Source: Prinsepia uniflora
Lineage: Eukaryota; Streptophyta; Magnoliopsida; Rosales; Rosaceae
Assembly: GCA_032719365.1 (NCBI GenBank)
Contig: CM064875.1
Location: 14,557,816 to 14,621,815, forward strand
DNA: 64,000 nucleotides
Direction: 5' to 3'
Shown here: piece by piece, positions 37,584 through 49,369 of the stretch
How the letters are laid out: the number at the start of each line of letters is the position of its first letter
How positions within the stretch are numbered: position 1 is the first letter of the stretch
Notes under the pieces: generated by a model
What the model was told of the DNA's origin: nothing
The model's database searches: none
What the model saw: only the letters and a program-made list of their open reading frames with translations
Translations under genes and position numbers: made by a program

Positions 37584-37889
37584 CTAGTTAATGCGGATCA
37601 CCTTTGACGCTGACTCATTTGGCTCTTTGTTCTCCATGTGATTTACAGTCTTCTTCTTGATGTAGTCTGTACAATGCCCCTCCTTTAGGAGATTTCGAAG
37701 ATATCTTTCGAAAGATATACATGTGCTGATATTGTGCCCATAACATTCATGATATGTGCACCATTTGGTTTTATCAGCATTCTCTTGATTGCCCTTGATT
37801 GGCTCCGGCTTCTTAAACCATGGCTTATCCTTAATTTCATTGTGGATCTGATGGACTGGTAAAGATAGCTGCAAGTCAGGCTTCCCCAT
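37584..37889 (-). pseudogene. gag C-terminal part with zinc knuckle
   Basis: A 101-codon open piece contains KWCTYHECYGHNISTC, a C-x2-H-x4-H-x4-C knuckle of the form common in plant Ty3/gypsy Gag. It is followed by a LKEGHCTDYI-like stretch also usual there. It would bind element RNA in the particle. Separated from the rest of gag by the 279 bp mini-LTR (37952-38230) and by stops. It ends close to the insertion point of the large solo LTR. Confidence 0.75.
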
Positions 37890-37951
37890 AACTGGCGTTT
37901 GGGGGTGTTGCCCCGCCTTGCGCTTGTTGAGCTTTCCAGTCGCAAACTTTC

Positions 37952-38230
37952 TGTCAGGACCCGTCCCAAATATGGCCTCGATATCCGGGACGAACCCTGC
38001 TCCCGTCTGACAATCACACTTACAGTATCAAACAAAAACAAACAACCGTCATACAACTATAAGCATAACTATCAGGCGAAGGAGTAAACTATACACAACA
38101 GTACTGAGCATAGTTCAAAAAGTCAAAAAGTCAACTTTTCGTCTCCTATTCACAAGGGCAAAATCGTCCTTTATATACAAAACTTTATAAAATTACATTT
38201 TTACCTTTCCCGAAGGTACGGGTTGTTACA
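37952..38230 (-). mobile_element. 279 bp mini solo LTR inside gag
   Basis: Plus strand starts TGTCAGGACCCGTCCC and ends ACGGGTTGTTACA, the two ends of the large LTR family, but only 279 bp lie between. The terminal block CTGCTCCCGTCTGACA is kept. Flanks CTTTC (37947-37951) and ATTTC (38231-38235) agree in four of five bases. It therefore looks like its own insertion, not a later deletion product, though one flank base has changed. Confidence 0.75.
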
Positions 38231-38326
38231 ATTTCCATGGGGCTCATCCTCATTGGAGGCCTTTTCACTAGCCCCGACATGGTCCTAAGTATGAGCGACG
38301 CTCTTCTCGTCCTCCCAACTTGCATG

Positions 38327-38935
38327 TCACTCTGCTAGCGAAATTATTTTGGTGAGACTTCGCGCATTGCTCATGATGATGTCCCCGTAAAGCTGGTTGT
38401 CTCGAGGGAGTCCTTGTTTAAATGCCATTGCTGCAACAAGGTCACTACAGCCGACAATGCGAGACTTCTCTTCCCAAAATCTCCATATGTATTGTCGCAG
38501 AGTGTCTTTTGCTCTCTTTCGGACAGAGAAAATATGGTCATCTTTCACCTCGATTGTCCGAAGTTGTGTGTATTCCTTCACAAATGCCAGGGCCAACTCT
38601 TCAAAGGACTCAATCGACCTCGTGGGGAGATGATTAAACCAAGTCATGGCTTGGCCTTGAAGAGAAGCTTTAAAAACTTTGCACATGAGCGCATCGTTAG
38701 ACCTGTGGGGGACCATGACTCCTCGGTAATAATCTATGTGTTTTACTGGGTCAGAGGCTCCTTTGAATGGAGTGAAGTTTGGCGTTGCGAACCTCTGGGG
38801 GAATGGCTCCTCCTCAATATCCCTTATAAAGGGCGTAGAGAGCTGTATATGGCGACGTAGATTGTCCTCTAGATCACCACCTTGTTGAGCACGAAGGTGC
38901 CTGTCCAGCATTTTTTGAACATCATTAGCCCGCAA
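38327..38935 (-). pseudogene. gag, Retrotrans_gag domain
   Basis: 202 codons open. Residues about 50-150 follow the plant Retrotrans_gag pattern: FTPFKGASDPVKHIDYY, then KVFKASLQGQAMTWFNHLP, then FEELALAFVKEY and a DTLRQYIWRF stretch. It would form the capsid-like particle. It ends in an in-frame stop before the mini-LTR and zinc knuckle, and upstream gag is in other frames, so it is not functional. Divergence suggests Tat-type rather than chromovirus Gag. Confidence 0.85.
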
Positions 38936-38974
38936 CGCTCCTCGCTGAGGCGATGAGTCCCTTTGTGCTAATCG

Positions 38975-39798
38975 TCAAGAACATCCTTGAGCTTCTTCCC
39001 TTGATCTTTGGGATCGTGCAGGGGAGTAGGCTTCATCTTCCCCTTTACTGCCGTGGGCAGATCGTTTTGGGTCTTTGTATAGAGCTCGAAGTTGCCCCCT
39101 GCTCCCATGTGAGTGCTGTGAGCATTCTGCCCGTGAAGTTGCCCCAATCCTATTTCCTAGCCGTTCATGTACTGATGGCTTTTGGCGTTGAGGGATTTTT
39201 GCTCGGTGAGCATGACTTTCTTCACTGGAATCGCTTAGCGAAGTGTCTCGTGACATTGTTCGGCAGTGGACTGGTTCTGTCCTAGGACGCCTTTGAGCAT
39301 GCTCTTGTTTTCCACGTGACGTGGAATGTCTGTCCTGCTCTTGGACTGGTCTCTCTACTAGGAGTTGCTGCAAGAGCTCTGACTGAAGTTGAACTTGGTA
39401 GCTTAACCCTTCAACTTGCTGCGCCAAGGTGTCCTGGGGAGGTTGGTGGCGACTTCTCCCTGAGATGTCATGACACCCGTCCAGAAAGTCCCTTAGGACC
39501 ATGTTTTTGCTGTGGGCTGATCATGTCGTGATGCACTTCCCATCAACCTCCCGCTTGCTTGTGGTAAGGCCGAAGTTCCTTCCCCTAGCGCGGGTACTTG
39601 GTTAGCTGGAGAGGGGAATGCTCCAAAGCTGAAGGTTGGCCTCTCTTCAAGTGTCTCCATGGGGGATTCTATGGACACACGCCTGGGATGAGTTGGCCGC
39701 TTCTCCGGAGTCTCTATGCGAGCCTCATTCCTCGTCTGAGCTGTTGAGGCAGAAACACCTTCTCCAGCTGATCGAAAGGATCGACGAACCTTAGCCAT
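38975..39798 (-). pseudogene. gag N-terminal region, frameshifted
   Basis: Two overlapping open pieces, 39493-39798 (starts MAKVRRSFRSAGEGV) and 38975-39502, carry a low-complexity Arg/Ser/Gln-rich leader with a coiled-coil-like LAQQVEGLSYQVQLQSELLQ segment. They lie directly upstream of the Retrotrans_gag domain on the same strand. Such basic or polar N-terminal extensions are common in long plant gypsy Gag proteins. At least two frameshifts separate the parts. Confidence 0.65.
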
Positions 39799-39840
39799 GT
39801 CGAATCAAAGGATCTTGAATTGGAAAGTTGTTGATGGAGG

Positions 39841-40065
39841 ATTTGAACAACGTTCAAAATCTTCGAACAATGTCGATGAACGACGAACGAAGAAATATGA
39901 ACGATGAACAACGTTCAAAATCTTCAAACGATGTCGATGAACGGCGAACGAAGAAAGATGAACGATGAAAAAATTCTTGATGAGCGATGAACAACGTTCA
40001 AAATCTTCGAACAATGTCGATGAACGAAGAATGAAGAAAGATGAACGATGAACGATGAACAAATG
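39841..40065 (-). repeat. Leader minisatellite, about 58 bp unit
   Basis: Three to four copies of a GAACAACGTTCAAAATCTTC-containing unit with GATGAACGACGAACGAAG tails, between the primer binding site and gag. It creates repeated shadow frames on the minus strand. Confidence 0.85.
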
Positions 40066-40096
40066 AGAGAGTTTCTTCTGAGTATTCCTCAATAAC

Positions 40097-40113
40097 TCTC
40101 AATGAAAGCACCA
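40097..40113 (-). other. Candidate primer binding site of the gag-only element
   Basis: Minus strand TGGTGCTTTCATTGAGA begins two bases inside the 5' LTR end, at the expected place. I do not assign the tRNA. Confidence 0.6.
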
Positions 40114-40115
40114 AT

Positions 40116-41043
40116 TGTTGAATCAAAGATTGAACTAGCCGCGAAAAGTTCTCACAATTCCTGCAAACAGCAAACAATTAGCTATCGTTGCCTCGATCAA
40201 TTTACCCGGGGGGTTGTTCGACCAAGAACATTCCGATGCTTAAGTTAGCATTGAGAGAGGAAAAGGATATACTTCGAAGCGAAGAATCAACGTACCTTGG
40301 AAATGAAATGTGCCTTGCTATTTATAGGAAAATCTTGGGAGCCTTGGAGCGTTCTGATTGGTCGGTTGAATATTTAATTAATAAAAAATATATTATTAAT
40401 TAAATATACTATTTAATAATTGTAATGATGGTTCATCATGATAGTAAGGACAATTATTGTATTTTAATACCAATATTAATTATCCATTATTAAGAATAAC
40501 GACAATTAATTCTCGGGGAGAATATTGATATTACGGAGATTTTAACCCCATCAAATAACGTATTTAACTAGTAAATAGATTATTTAATATGCGGGTGTTT
40601 TCAAATGATCAGCGTTATTGCCAGGGGCAATTTAGTCATTTTTGGGAATTACGGGCCACGTGGCAGCTCCATAATTTTCGGATGATTTTGGGTTCCACAT
40701 CATGGAAACATGAAGGTTTACATTATGCTAAAATTTAAACTTGCACAAGCGCAAACGCAATACAATCAGGATTTGGATCAAGACACTCCCATGAGGCCAG
40801 TAAGTGCCCCCAAACTTACGATTATTATGCTCCTGCCATAGGAAATAAATAGTAACTGTAAGGGCCAACTAATTGACATCCAAGCTAAATGAGCTGTCCC
40901 TGCAGAAAACCGAAATAGTATCAATGATTGCTGGCCAAAGGTTAAGCCAAGGAACGACACACCTACGAAACACACTTTACTAGATATTGTTCTATCCAAA
41001 AAGTGTCGTGGTGGGTTCGGGGTCGCTGTACAATGTTTCCTGA
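40116..41043 (-). repeat. 5' LTR of the gag-only element
   Basis: Direct copy of 31648-32600 with many substitutions and a missing 24 bp duplication. Shared landmarks include TGTTGAATCAAAG, GAATCAACGTACCTTGG, GGGAATTACGGGCCACGTGG and TCGGGGTCGCTGTACA. Confidence 0.85.
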
Positions 41044-41436
41044 CCTAGGGGTCTTCTTGCATTTGAAGTAGTGAGCTCACTCTATGAATGAGTGGTGTAG
41101 TTTACTAGTGTGGATGGGCTAAAAGCCGTGGGCTTGCAAGTCTTGATGCCTGATCCTGCCCTGAGTGGACTGACCAAGAAACAGGCTTTTAGGTACTTTC
41201 AAAACTACAAAAAAAAAAAAAAAAACGAAGAAGTAGAGGGAATACATTTGCCTCTAATAATCCAAATAAGGGAAAAATATGAGAATATTTGCCCCTAAAA
41301 ATATGAAGGGCGGATGCAAGATATGCCCCTATAAAAACCGTTGCTATTAATAAATAGGAGCGGAAAGAGATGAATATATGCCCCTACTTATTTTTTTGCC
41401 AATGTAAAGAAAAAATAAGTAACAAATACCCCAAGT
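41044..41436. other. Short spacer with an A-run
   Basis: A run of 16 or so A follows CAAAACTAC near 41204, perhaps a retroposed tail. Nothing else supported. Confidence 0.4.
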
Positions 41437-41853
41437 CTAACTCTTGTCAGTATGACTCTCATTCATAGGCATAAATTGATGTAAGAAATCATTATCATTA
41501 AGCATCCTTGTAAAATCTCCATGTGGGTAAGGTGCCTTAGGAGGGTACGCCAGTGGCTGGTAGGACTGAGGATAATAATACTTTGATAATGAAGGATATG
41601 GATACACTGAACGATGTTGATAAGGTGGATGATCATGAAAAGATGGTGTGTATTGCAACAATGATTGTTGCTATGAAAGTGTCTGATGTAACGACCCGTC
41701 CCGAATTTCGGGATTAGTTTAGTGACTAATCTCGATTAGTGAGGTTGTACGGTGGTTAGGGGGTCAGGCCCAGTGGTCGGGGAGTCAGTCCCACACTTGG
41801 AGGGCCGGGAGGGCCGGTGGCACGCGTATCGAGGCACACGGTTAAAACGGTCT

Positions 41854-43358
41854 GTGAGTGGACTTTGGTTTTATAAATTCTATGCATGCTTAAATGTTTT
41901 ATATGGATTATGGTTGTGATTGTGTGATGTTGATTTGGTTGTTGGTAAATTGTACGGTTTCACGTATTTCGAGGCGATTTACGTGCTTGCACGTAAATCG
42001 AGGTTTCCGGTTTTACATGGATTTTCCATATTTATGACTTGGATATAATGTGATGAAATGGTTTTGAAATTGGAAATATGAACTCGGGCTTGAGGCCCAA
42101 TTATGTTGGAAATTTCGGACTTGGCGTCCATTTGAATATCGGGCCGGGGGCCCAGTTGGTTAATGAAATCGGGCCAGGGGCCCAGTTGGTATAAAATCGG
42201 GCTGAGACCCATTTGAGTTATGTTATCGGGCCAGGGGCCCAGTTGATTTGTGAATTCGGGTCGTGGGCCCAGTGGGTTTATAAGTCGGGCTGCGGGCCCA
42301 GTTGGTTTACAAATCGGGCCGTGGGCCCAGTGGTTCATAAAATCGGGCATGAGGCCCAGTTGGATAATAAATGTGATTTCGGGTCAGGGACCCTATATTT
42401 AATAATTGTGATTTTGGGTCAAGGACCCTAAATGGAAATATGTGGTTTTATGGAAATTTCGGGTAGGGCCCAATGGTAATAATGTGATAAAAGGATTTAA
42501 TAAAACTGTTTTTCCATATACCATCTGGACACAAGGATATATGATGGTCTCCTCCAGATGTCTGGGACACTGGGGAAGTCACGGTGCATTGCCTGCGAGG
42601 GGTTATTATACGGAGCAGCTGGACCGTATGATGACTCAGGAGCAGGATTGCTATGATTGACGTCAGGGACGTCAGACATCAGGGATGTCAGATATATGGA
42701 CCCGGAGAGACCCCGGTCAAATGGACTTTGACCGATGACCGTGACGTAGTTCGGGACGTCACGAGTTCATAGGCAGGTGGCACGTTCGATTCCGACATTC
42801 GTAGAGAAAGTTATGGTGTTCGGAAGTTGAGGGGTATTTTGGTAATTTGGCATGTTTGAGGCCAAATGTTGACTTTTTGACCGGGAGGTCCGATGGGCGA
42901 GGGCCAAGGACCGTTACGTAGGTATCGTCGATACGAATCCAATGACAGGCGGCATGCCGAAATCGGAGATTCGACGACGACGTTATGGTCAAGGAAACGA
43001 ACTAACGAACCGAGGCCGGGATTAAAATAATAATATAATAATGAATAGTGACCGTTGACCCTACACACCTGGATGAGTGACAAGTGTCACTCATCCCTTG
43101 AAACCAGAATCCTTGTCTTAGGGGAACCAGAATCCTGGTTCTCCGCCATTCCTCGACCATTTCCTGTCAGTCCCACACTTGGTTTTTGGTTAACGGTGTT
43201 TGGGCTAAGGCCCTAATGGCTCGGTTGAGCAAACGTTTTGGTTACTGGTTTTGGTGGCATGCATACGTTTTTATTGGAGGGCATAAATGTCTTATAAATG
43301 TATTTGATGAACTTATTGGTTTTGTCCACTCACAGCTTTTGGTTTTAATGCCCTTCAG
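41854..43358 (+). other. Candidate LTR-resident intron (rearranged LTR)
   Basis: CT|GTGAGTGGAC at 41854, CCACTCACAG near 43328 and TTTTAATGCCCTTCAG|GT ending at 43358. The frame is kept although the interior has been rearranged and is 400 bp longer. Confidence 0.45.
42081..42433 (+). repeat. GGGCC hairpin array, variant form
   Basis: About ten units with cores such as GGGCCAGGGGCCC, GGGCCGTGGGCCC, GGGCATGAGGCCC and, at the end, GGGTCAGGGACCC. Arms change in matched pairs between units while the 3-5 base loops vary freely. Confidence 0.85.
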
Positions 43359-43853
43359 GTTGACTACGGATGCGATTGCAGCAGAGACTGGGACATTGCA
43401 CACCTCCTCCATCGATCCTTGCGCACTCTGGAAGCCCCGTTTGGGCAGTGGTTCGTGGTTATCTCTTGTCTGACACCCCTTGTTGGACGGGAGCAGGGCA
43501 CATTCCACGGTAATCCCGGGGGGATTGGGATGGGTCCTGTCATCTGATGGTTAGAGGGAGACTATTGTTGTGAAAGGGAGTGGTTTTGGGAGGCTGACTG
43601 CTGCTGGGAGGTTGATTGCTGATGTGAATTCCCTTGACAGTGAATATATAATCTGCCTCATATCCTCTATCTCCCTCTTGTGCCCCTCAGATGCTGTCTT
43701 TTGTCTCTCAATTTCTTCTTTTTACTTCACATATTTACCCTGGAGTTCTAAAAACTGATATTCCATATGAGCATATTCTCTTCCCCTCCTTGATAGATGT
43801 GATGAAGATGTCAGCTGAGTTTGTACAACCCAAGGCACCATGTCAGGTGTAAC

Positions 43854-44824
43854 CAATGATGAAAATATCGGTGGATATTGGCGAAATGTCACCGATATTT
43901 CGTTAAAATTGGTCGGCGGCACATAAGAGGAGCCGGGGGGGGGGGGGGGGGGGGGGGGAAGAAGATATCTCACGAAATTTTGATTTTTTCTTCTTCTTGT
44001 TTTAAGGAGATGATCTCATTATTTACTTAAAACGATCAAGATCGGCCTAAATTGGATGAAAATCAGACGTAAAATGAGCTTAAACCAGTCGGGTCATGCC
44101 ACCGAGTAAAAAAAAACCCAAATCACAGACCCGCGCGAGGTAGGGGATGACTGTTTTTAAGTTAGTATTTTTACTTTATATATTATTTGGTTGCTTATAT
44201 TTTCAATTGGGCTTGTTAGTTGAGTTAGTTGTGGCTTGTTTTCAATTCAAAACCACATGCGTTCGACCCCAAGCAAGCGCGTTTGCTTGCAATTTTTTTT
44301 CTGCTTGTTATTTATTTTTTTCATTTTTTTCCTTATTTTCAACTATATTTATCCTTTTTTCCAATTTTAAATATATCAATTCTTTCCAATTTTTGAAAAA
44401 GATTGACTCTATTTTTTTTTTTCAATTTTAAATATATTACTCATTTTATAATTTTTCTTCCTATCAAATTTTTTTTATGCTTATTGTTATGTTTTTAATT
44501 ATATTAACATTCAATTATAATAATTCACTTCAATTTATATTTATGTTTAAATTTTTATATTACTAGTCATCGACATAACTCTATTGTATCATATTATTCA
44601 TCATATATTTATTATATCAAAGTCATTTATAGTTTTTATTAGTCCTATATAACCATCATTGGGTACTTATGTTTTTCCTAAAGTTTCGTTCCAAATTCCA
44701 AACTTTTAGACCGAATTTCCTTCATTTTTGTTAACCATAAACGATATCGATATCGATATTTGGGGCGAGATATCCGTAAATTTGACTAGCAATTTATCCG
44801 TCGATATCGATATTTCAATCATTG
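43854..44824. mobile_element. hAT-like element, 971 bp
   Basis: Ends CAATGATGAAAATATCGG and, on the other strand, CAATGATTGAAATATCGAT. GGTGTAAC at 43846-43853 and 44825-44832 is an exact 8 bp duplication. ATATCG words cluster near both ends, as expected for transposase-binding subterminal repeats. No transposase. The right 260 bp are homologous to the left end of the larger hAT at 48916. Confidence 0.88.
43935..43958 (+). repeat. 24 bp G homopolymer
   Basis: Uninterrupted run of 24 G inside the hAT element. It produces a false polyproline frame on the minus strand. Length may be unreliable in sequencing. Confidence 0.95.
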
Positions 44825-44833
44825 GGTGTAACC

Positions 44834-46541
44834 CCTACTCCATAACACAGATAAAAAAAATACCATCTTAATTGACCTTGTGATACCCAATCAAATTCAA
44901 AATGCAAACTTTAACACAGAACTGGCGTGGCTATAACACACCCACATATCAATTATAATTTACACAACCTAGATTAAGAAAAGTAGAAATAAAATCTGAT
45001 GAATTTGATTAGTGGAAATTAGAGACCCACCACCGAAAAAAGTTGAAAATTGAAGTCACAATTATAGAATGAAAAATGAACTAAGAGAATGACGATAACA
45101 GCAAGACACTAACCACCAAAACACAATGCTTTGAGTGAACTTCAGCCCAAATTTATTACCCCACAGGAAAAAGCATATACCTTTAGGCCCTAGTCATTGA
45201 GTTTAATATTCAGCTCTAAGTCCAACAAACAATTGAAAACATAACAATGGGATCAACAAAGAACATCCTCATAAGCATGAGTGGGGATAACAATATGCGA
45301 AACACATTAACAAGATTTCATAGCCATCAAGATAAAAGAATGACTTTACCACCAAATTTAAGTCATAGAAATTGAAGTACACAACCTAACCACAAAAAAT
45401 GAGAGAAAAAAGGAAACGATATAATGGACTTAGCATCAACACCAACAAAGAGCCAGACACTAAGTCTCTGAACTTGCATGAGAGGGTGCATTATTGTCGT
45501 CCTTTCAAGCATAAATAGGTCAATTGCAATTTCCAAAAACAGTAACAGGAAAATGTGTACACTTCCCATCAACAAAACTTTAGAAAATGAGAATGGCCTA
45601 CTGGGAAATTTCGCAAATCAGACACTGCCAAACCGCCTTCCATCTTCTTAAATGCTTCTTGGTTGATAGGTAAGTGAATATCTCAAATTCCCAAGTTACA
45701 TGTCTATTTCTTATATGAAGTAAAGATTTTGGGTGATGGGAAATGTCAGGTTCGATATAGGTGGCGTAGGTCTTATGCATTAAAAGAAAAAACAAACAAC
45801 ACAAGCCAAAATAATCATATAATAAACTTACCGCCATTTGCTTCGATGATGAGTTATCAATCTAATTAATTTTTGTTTTTATCACGTCGTTTGTGTAGCA
45901 TATATAAGAGTTAAATATGATCTGGTGCGACTCCATTTTTCTTCACCTATTATCATGTTTGCAAATACTTGTTAAGGTGACAAGTAAAATTCTATTTCTA
46001 ATATAACTTTATGATGCAAATTAAAAATTATAAATGGGTTGATATATATCAGTCTATCATTTAAATTGAATGTACTTACATAATCTACAATGTGACCTGC
46101 AAAGATCTTCATGCCACCTGTATGACTCATTTTTTGCTTCTTGTGATTGTCAACATTGTTCTCACATTTAACATGTTATTCAAAATATAATGTGTATTGG
46201 ACAATGAGAATTATTCATCAATTGTTAAATTATTTAGGAATTCAAAACTTGACTTCTAGGTGTGGGTAATTTCTGTAAGTGTGGATACCAACAAGTTATG
46301 GGGATTGATTTCTAAGTGTGGATATGTTTGTATGAAGCTTGACGTCTCTCCTTTTTTTGTGAATGAATCCGCAACAAAGTGTTTGAAAAGGTAACTACAA
46401 ATGAGTTAACCTTTTTTTCTTCTTCATATTTTCATATTTTCATATCTATATATATTGTGATTTTTGAAAAACCATCTGGTATATGTATATTGTCACAAAT
46501 GGGAACCTAAATTTTTATAGTATAATTTTTTTCTTAGATAA
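44834..46541. other. Spacer, no gene recognised
   Basis: AT-rich. Minus frames 45363-45575 and 45598-45837 are Leu/Phe-rich without a motif. May be non-coding sequence of the same decayed locus as 41437-43853. Confidence 0.45.
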
Positions 46542-46697
46542 TGTTGAAGCAGAAATCGTACTCGCCGTAAAAATTCATCGGAGTGTTCTTGATCAAACAA
46601 CCCTTCGGGTAATCGATCGAGGCAACGATATCTGATTATTTGCTGTTTGCAGAAAATGTGAAGACTTTTCACAGCGAGTACAATTTCTGCTTCAACA
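46542..46697. mobile_element. 156 bp palindromic mini-LTR
   Basis: Both ends read TGTTGAAGCAGAAAT on their own strand, and the inverted repeat extends to about 34 bases with two mismatches and one indel. GATAA at 46537-46541 and 46698-46702 is an exact 5 bp duplication. Read on the minus strand, the first 120 bases follow the TGTTGAATCAAAG end of the LTRs at 31648/40116 (GCAAACAGCAAA, ATCGTTGCCTCGATCGAT, AAGAACACTCCGATG). It is far smaller than those 0.93-0.95 kb LTRs and has no internal region. Confidence 0.85.
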
Positions 46698-46702
46698 GAT
46701 AA

Positions 46703-47487
46703 GAATGTGCCAAGAATTGACTCCTAACCTCCATTTTGGTAACCGTGTGTTCCTACTTTCTCTGATATGATTTCTTATTTTTCTTAGGGTTGTTAAAAGT
46801 GTTACTTTCATTACTAAAATTCTTTTATATTTTGTTTTCAGATATATGTGTTTCTTATTTTTAGATGTGTCCCCATAATTTTTAAATAATTCAAAATAGA
46901 AGCCAATAGCAGAAATGGACCAAACCATAAAGACAAGGGCATGGAGAGAGCTACAGTCAACTACCCACCCATCCCAGCATAGAGGAAACTGAAAGGGACC
47001 AAAACCACTCTAAACGGAGGCAACAACAACAAAAATTATACCACAAAATGGCCCTACAACAGAAGCCAACAACTAATCTATATAGCAACAATTTGTTATC
47101 AAGAATTAATCTAACTGAGAATCAACTATTTAGACACTAATGGCTATGGTTTCAACTACAAACTACCCATATATACACATAAAAACAGAAACACTCCAAA
47201 AATTAGAAAAATAATGTAAGAGATAATCAAATTCCAACAACAAACCTTATAAATTATGAAGTAATCGCATCTTCAAATACCATGCGTTTCTCTAGCCCGC
47301 AACCTTAAAAAATAGATAATTACAACCCGTTAGCTTAAAGAGCCAATTAAAGCCATTAAGTAATTCTTTAAAAAATAAAACTAATTGAAAGTGAGTGAGA
47401 AATAGAGAAGTGGGTGATGGTGAGAGAGACTGCGAAAGACAAAAATTGAGAATTGAAAGGGTAGTTCTTTACCACCCATAACAAATT
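46703..47487. other. Spacer, no gene recognised
   Basis: AT-rich DNA up to the target site of the next solo LTR; short frames only. Confidence 0.5.
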
Positions 47488-49369
47488 ACAAGTATGACGA
47501 CCCAAAATTCAAAAAAGGGAAAATTTAGAAAATTTGAAGAAAATGACGATTTTGCCCCTGGTTATAAGGGCTGAAAGTTGACTTTTTGCTCGGGGGACAC
47601 TTTTTGGATCATTCGTAAAGACTGTTGGGTAGGTCTCGAGACGATGAGTTCGTAGACAAGCGGCACGCGTCAATCGGAGTTCGGACGACAAAGTTACGGG
47701 TCTGGGAACATGAAGGGCATTTTGGTAATTTGTAAGGAAAAGGGCAAAATGGTAATTGGTCAATTGAATAGGATATTGGACGGTTGAATGGCTGATTCAA
47801 CCATGATTATGCCACTAAGTGACATCTATCACTCTCTAAGTAAGATTGGTGGCAAAAGAAAATGTGTAGCGGTGGGATGAATTGGAGAACCTTGTGTGTG
47901 TTTGAAAAACAGAGACTATAGACCACAACCTAGCTTGATCGACCTCCCCAATAACCAATTGAGAGAAAAGGAGAACTGGAGAAGAATTGAGAGGATGAGA
48001 GCGTGAGGAAAAAGAAAGAAAAAGGGGGAAGGAAAACCTAGAGAACCCAAGACCCAAACCCTTTGAAAATTTGAATTGATCAAAAACCAAATTTGGAATT
48101 TTGAGCCATAAACAATGAAATTGAGATGGGATTGAATTTCCTGAGATCAATTCGAGTCGACCCACTTCAAAAACGAAAGTAATCGATGAGGTATTGGCCA
48201 AGAACAGGACTTGCGAACTGTTGGAATTTTCGAGCTTGAGTTAAGTAATTGGGGGTAAGGTTTTGTGAAATTGATTTCGAATTAGTGTTCATATGGATCC
48301 TAAGCTACTTATTAATTGATCAGAATCGATAATTGGACTCAATTTTGGTAGAATTGAATTTCGAATCTTCGACTATTGACTTGGGAATTGTTTGGTTGCA
48401 GTCATGAATTCAATGACTTGAGTTTACAGAACTTAAATTCAGGTCAATTGAGTGAGATTAGATAAAAAAACAAATTGAATTAACATCGAATTGATGAAGT
48501 TCTTATCGGGTTGCTTCGCGGGCTAACAGGTTCGAATTGAAGGTATTCGGGCGAGGACAAACACTGTAGCTGTACTGTAGCTAGGGCGCGGCTTTCACGC
48601 GCAGCCACTCATGGCGGCGTGTGAGACCGAATCTCGAGGTGAGTTCAACATGAAACTAACTCCTTTTAATGTAACACACATTTTGGCATTAGTTTCGAGG
48701 AAATCAGATATCGTTTCGATAGTGTTCAGTGTATCCGAAGTTTTCGTATACATTTAAAATACGTATTTAAATTCCGAAAAAATTGGGGAAAATTATATGA
48801 GGTATATTGAAGTGATAGTGACCCTCGATATTGGTTTTGGATAGAAATTGTGATTTCGGAATTTACGAAAAGACCTGCAGCTAGGAAGCGGGCCGTTTGG
48901 ACGGTGTGTGAGTGGCAAGGATGAAAATATCGATATCGACGGATATATCGCTCGTCGAATTTACGGATATCTCGCCCCAAATATCGATATCGTTTACGGT
49001 CAACAAAAATGACGGAAATTGAGTCCAAATGACGAAAATTTGAAATGAAATTTTGGGAAAAACTTAAGTACCCAATAATGATTATATAGGACTAATAAAA
49101 ACTATAAAATGACTTTGATATAATAAATATACGATGAATTATATGATAGAATATAGGTCTGCCGACCACTAACAGTATAAAATCTTAAAGATAAACTTAA
49201 ATTAAAACATAATTCTATTGATAATATTGCATTAAAAATATTGTACACATTGAACTTGATAAAAAACAAGTAGAGTGTCGATCAGCTTAAAAATTAGAAT
49301 TTGATAATGACAAATACTAATAATAAAAATACAAATAACAATACATTAAAATAATAATACTTCTAAATT

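Larger units (their letters stand above)
31648..41043 (-). mobile_element. Non-autonomous Ty3/gypsy element (gag plus antisense ORF, no pol)
   Basis: Two LTR-like direct repeats (31648-32600 and 40116-41043) enclose a decayed gag on the minus strand and an oppositely directed ORF next to the left LTR. This order (LTR, gag, missing pol, antisense ORF, LTR) matches the Tat lineage, whose members often carry an antisense ORF between pol and the 3' LTR. Protease, RT and integrase are absent between 37584 and about 34400 once the inserted solo LTR is discounted. No target duplication is seen (left flank TCATG, right flank CCTAG), so the ends may come from recombination between two copies. Confidence 0.75.
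41687..43542 (+). mobile_element. Solo LTR, 1.86 kb, rearranged order
   Basis: Starts TGTAACGACCCGTCCCG, ends GGGTCCTGTCA, and is flanked by exact TCTGA (41682-41686, 43543-43547). Blocks shared with the LARD LTR appear in another order: the AAATGGACTTTGACCGATGA block, which is near the start of the LARD LTR (about 800), here lies at about 42718, after the hairpin array. It is thus a shuffled relative, inserted as one unit. Confidence 0.92.
41437..43853 (-). pseudogene. Decayed coding segment, interrupted by a solo LTR
   Basis: Two minus-strand pieces flank the LTR at 41687-43542. The upstream piece (43853-43548) reads PDMVPWVVQTQLTSS, SRRGREYAHMEYQFLELQ, then after one stop a charged heptad-like stretch (EEIERQKTASEGHKREIEDM). 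The downstream piece (41681-41437) is Pro/Tyr-rich (YYYPQSYQPLAYPPKAPYPH) and ends HTDKS-stop. Coiled coil followed by a Pro/Tyr-rich tail recalls C termini of plant En/Spm-type transposase-derived proteins. I do not recognise a family with certainty. Confidence 0.45.

Noticed and set aside
31648..41043. Intact autonomous retrotransposon
   Set aside because: No protease, RT or integrase between gag and the antisense ORF, and gag itself is frameshifted.
43722..43973. Frame beginning with a polyproline run
   Set aside because: The Pro run is the complement of the 24-G homopolymer inside the hAT; only the part right of the hAT junction belongs to the decayed coding segment.
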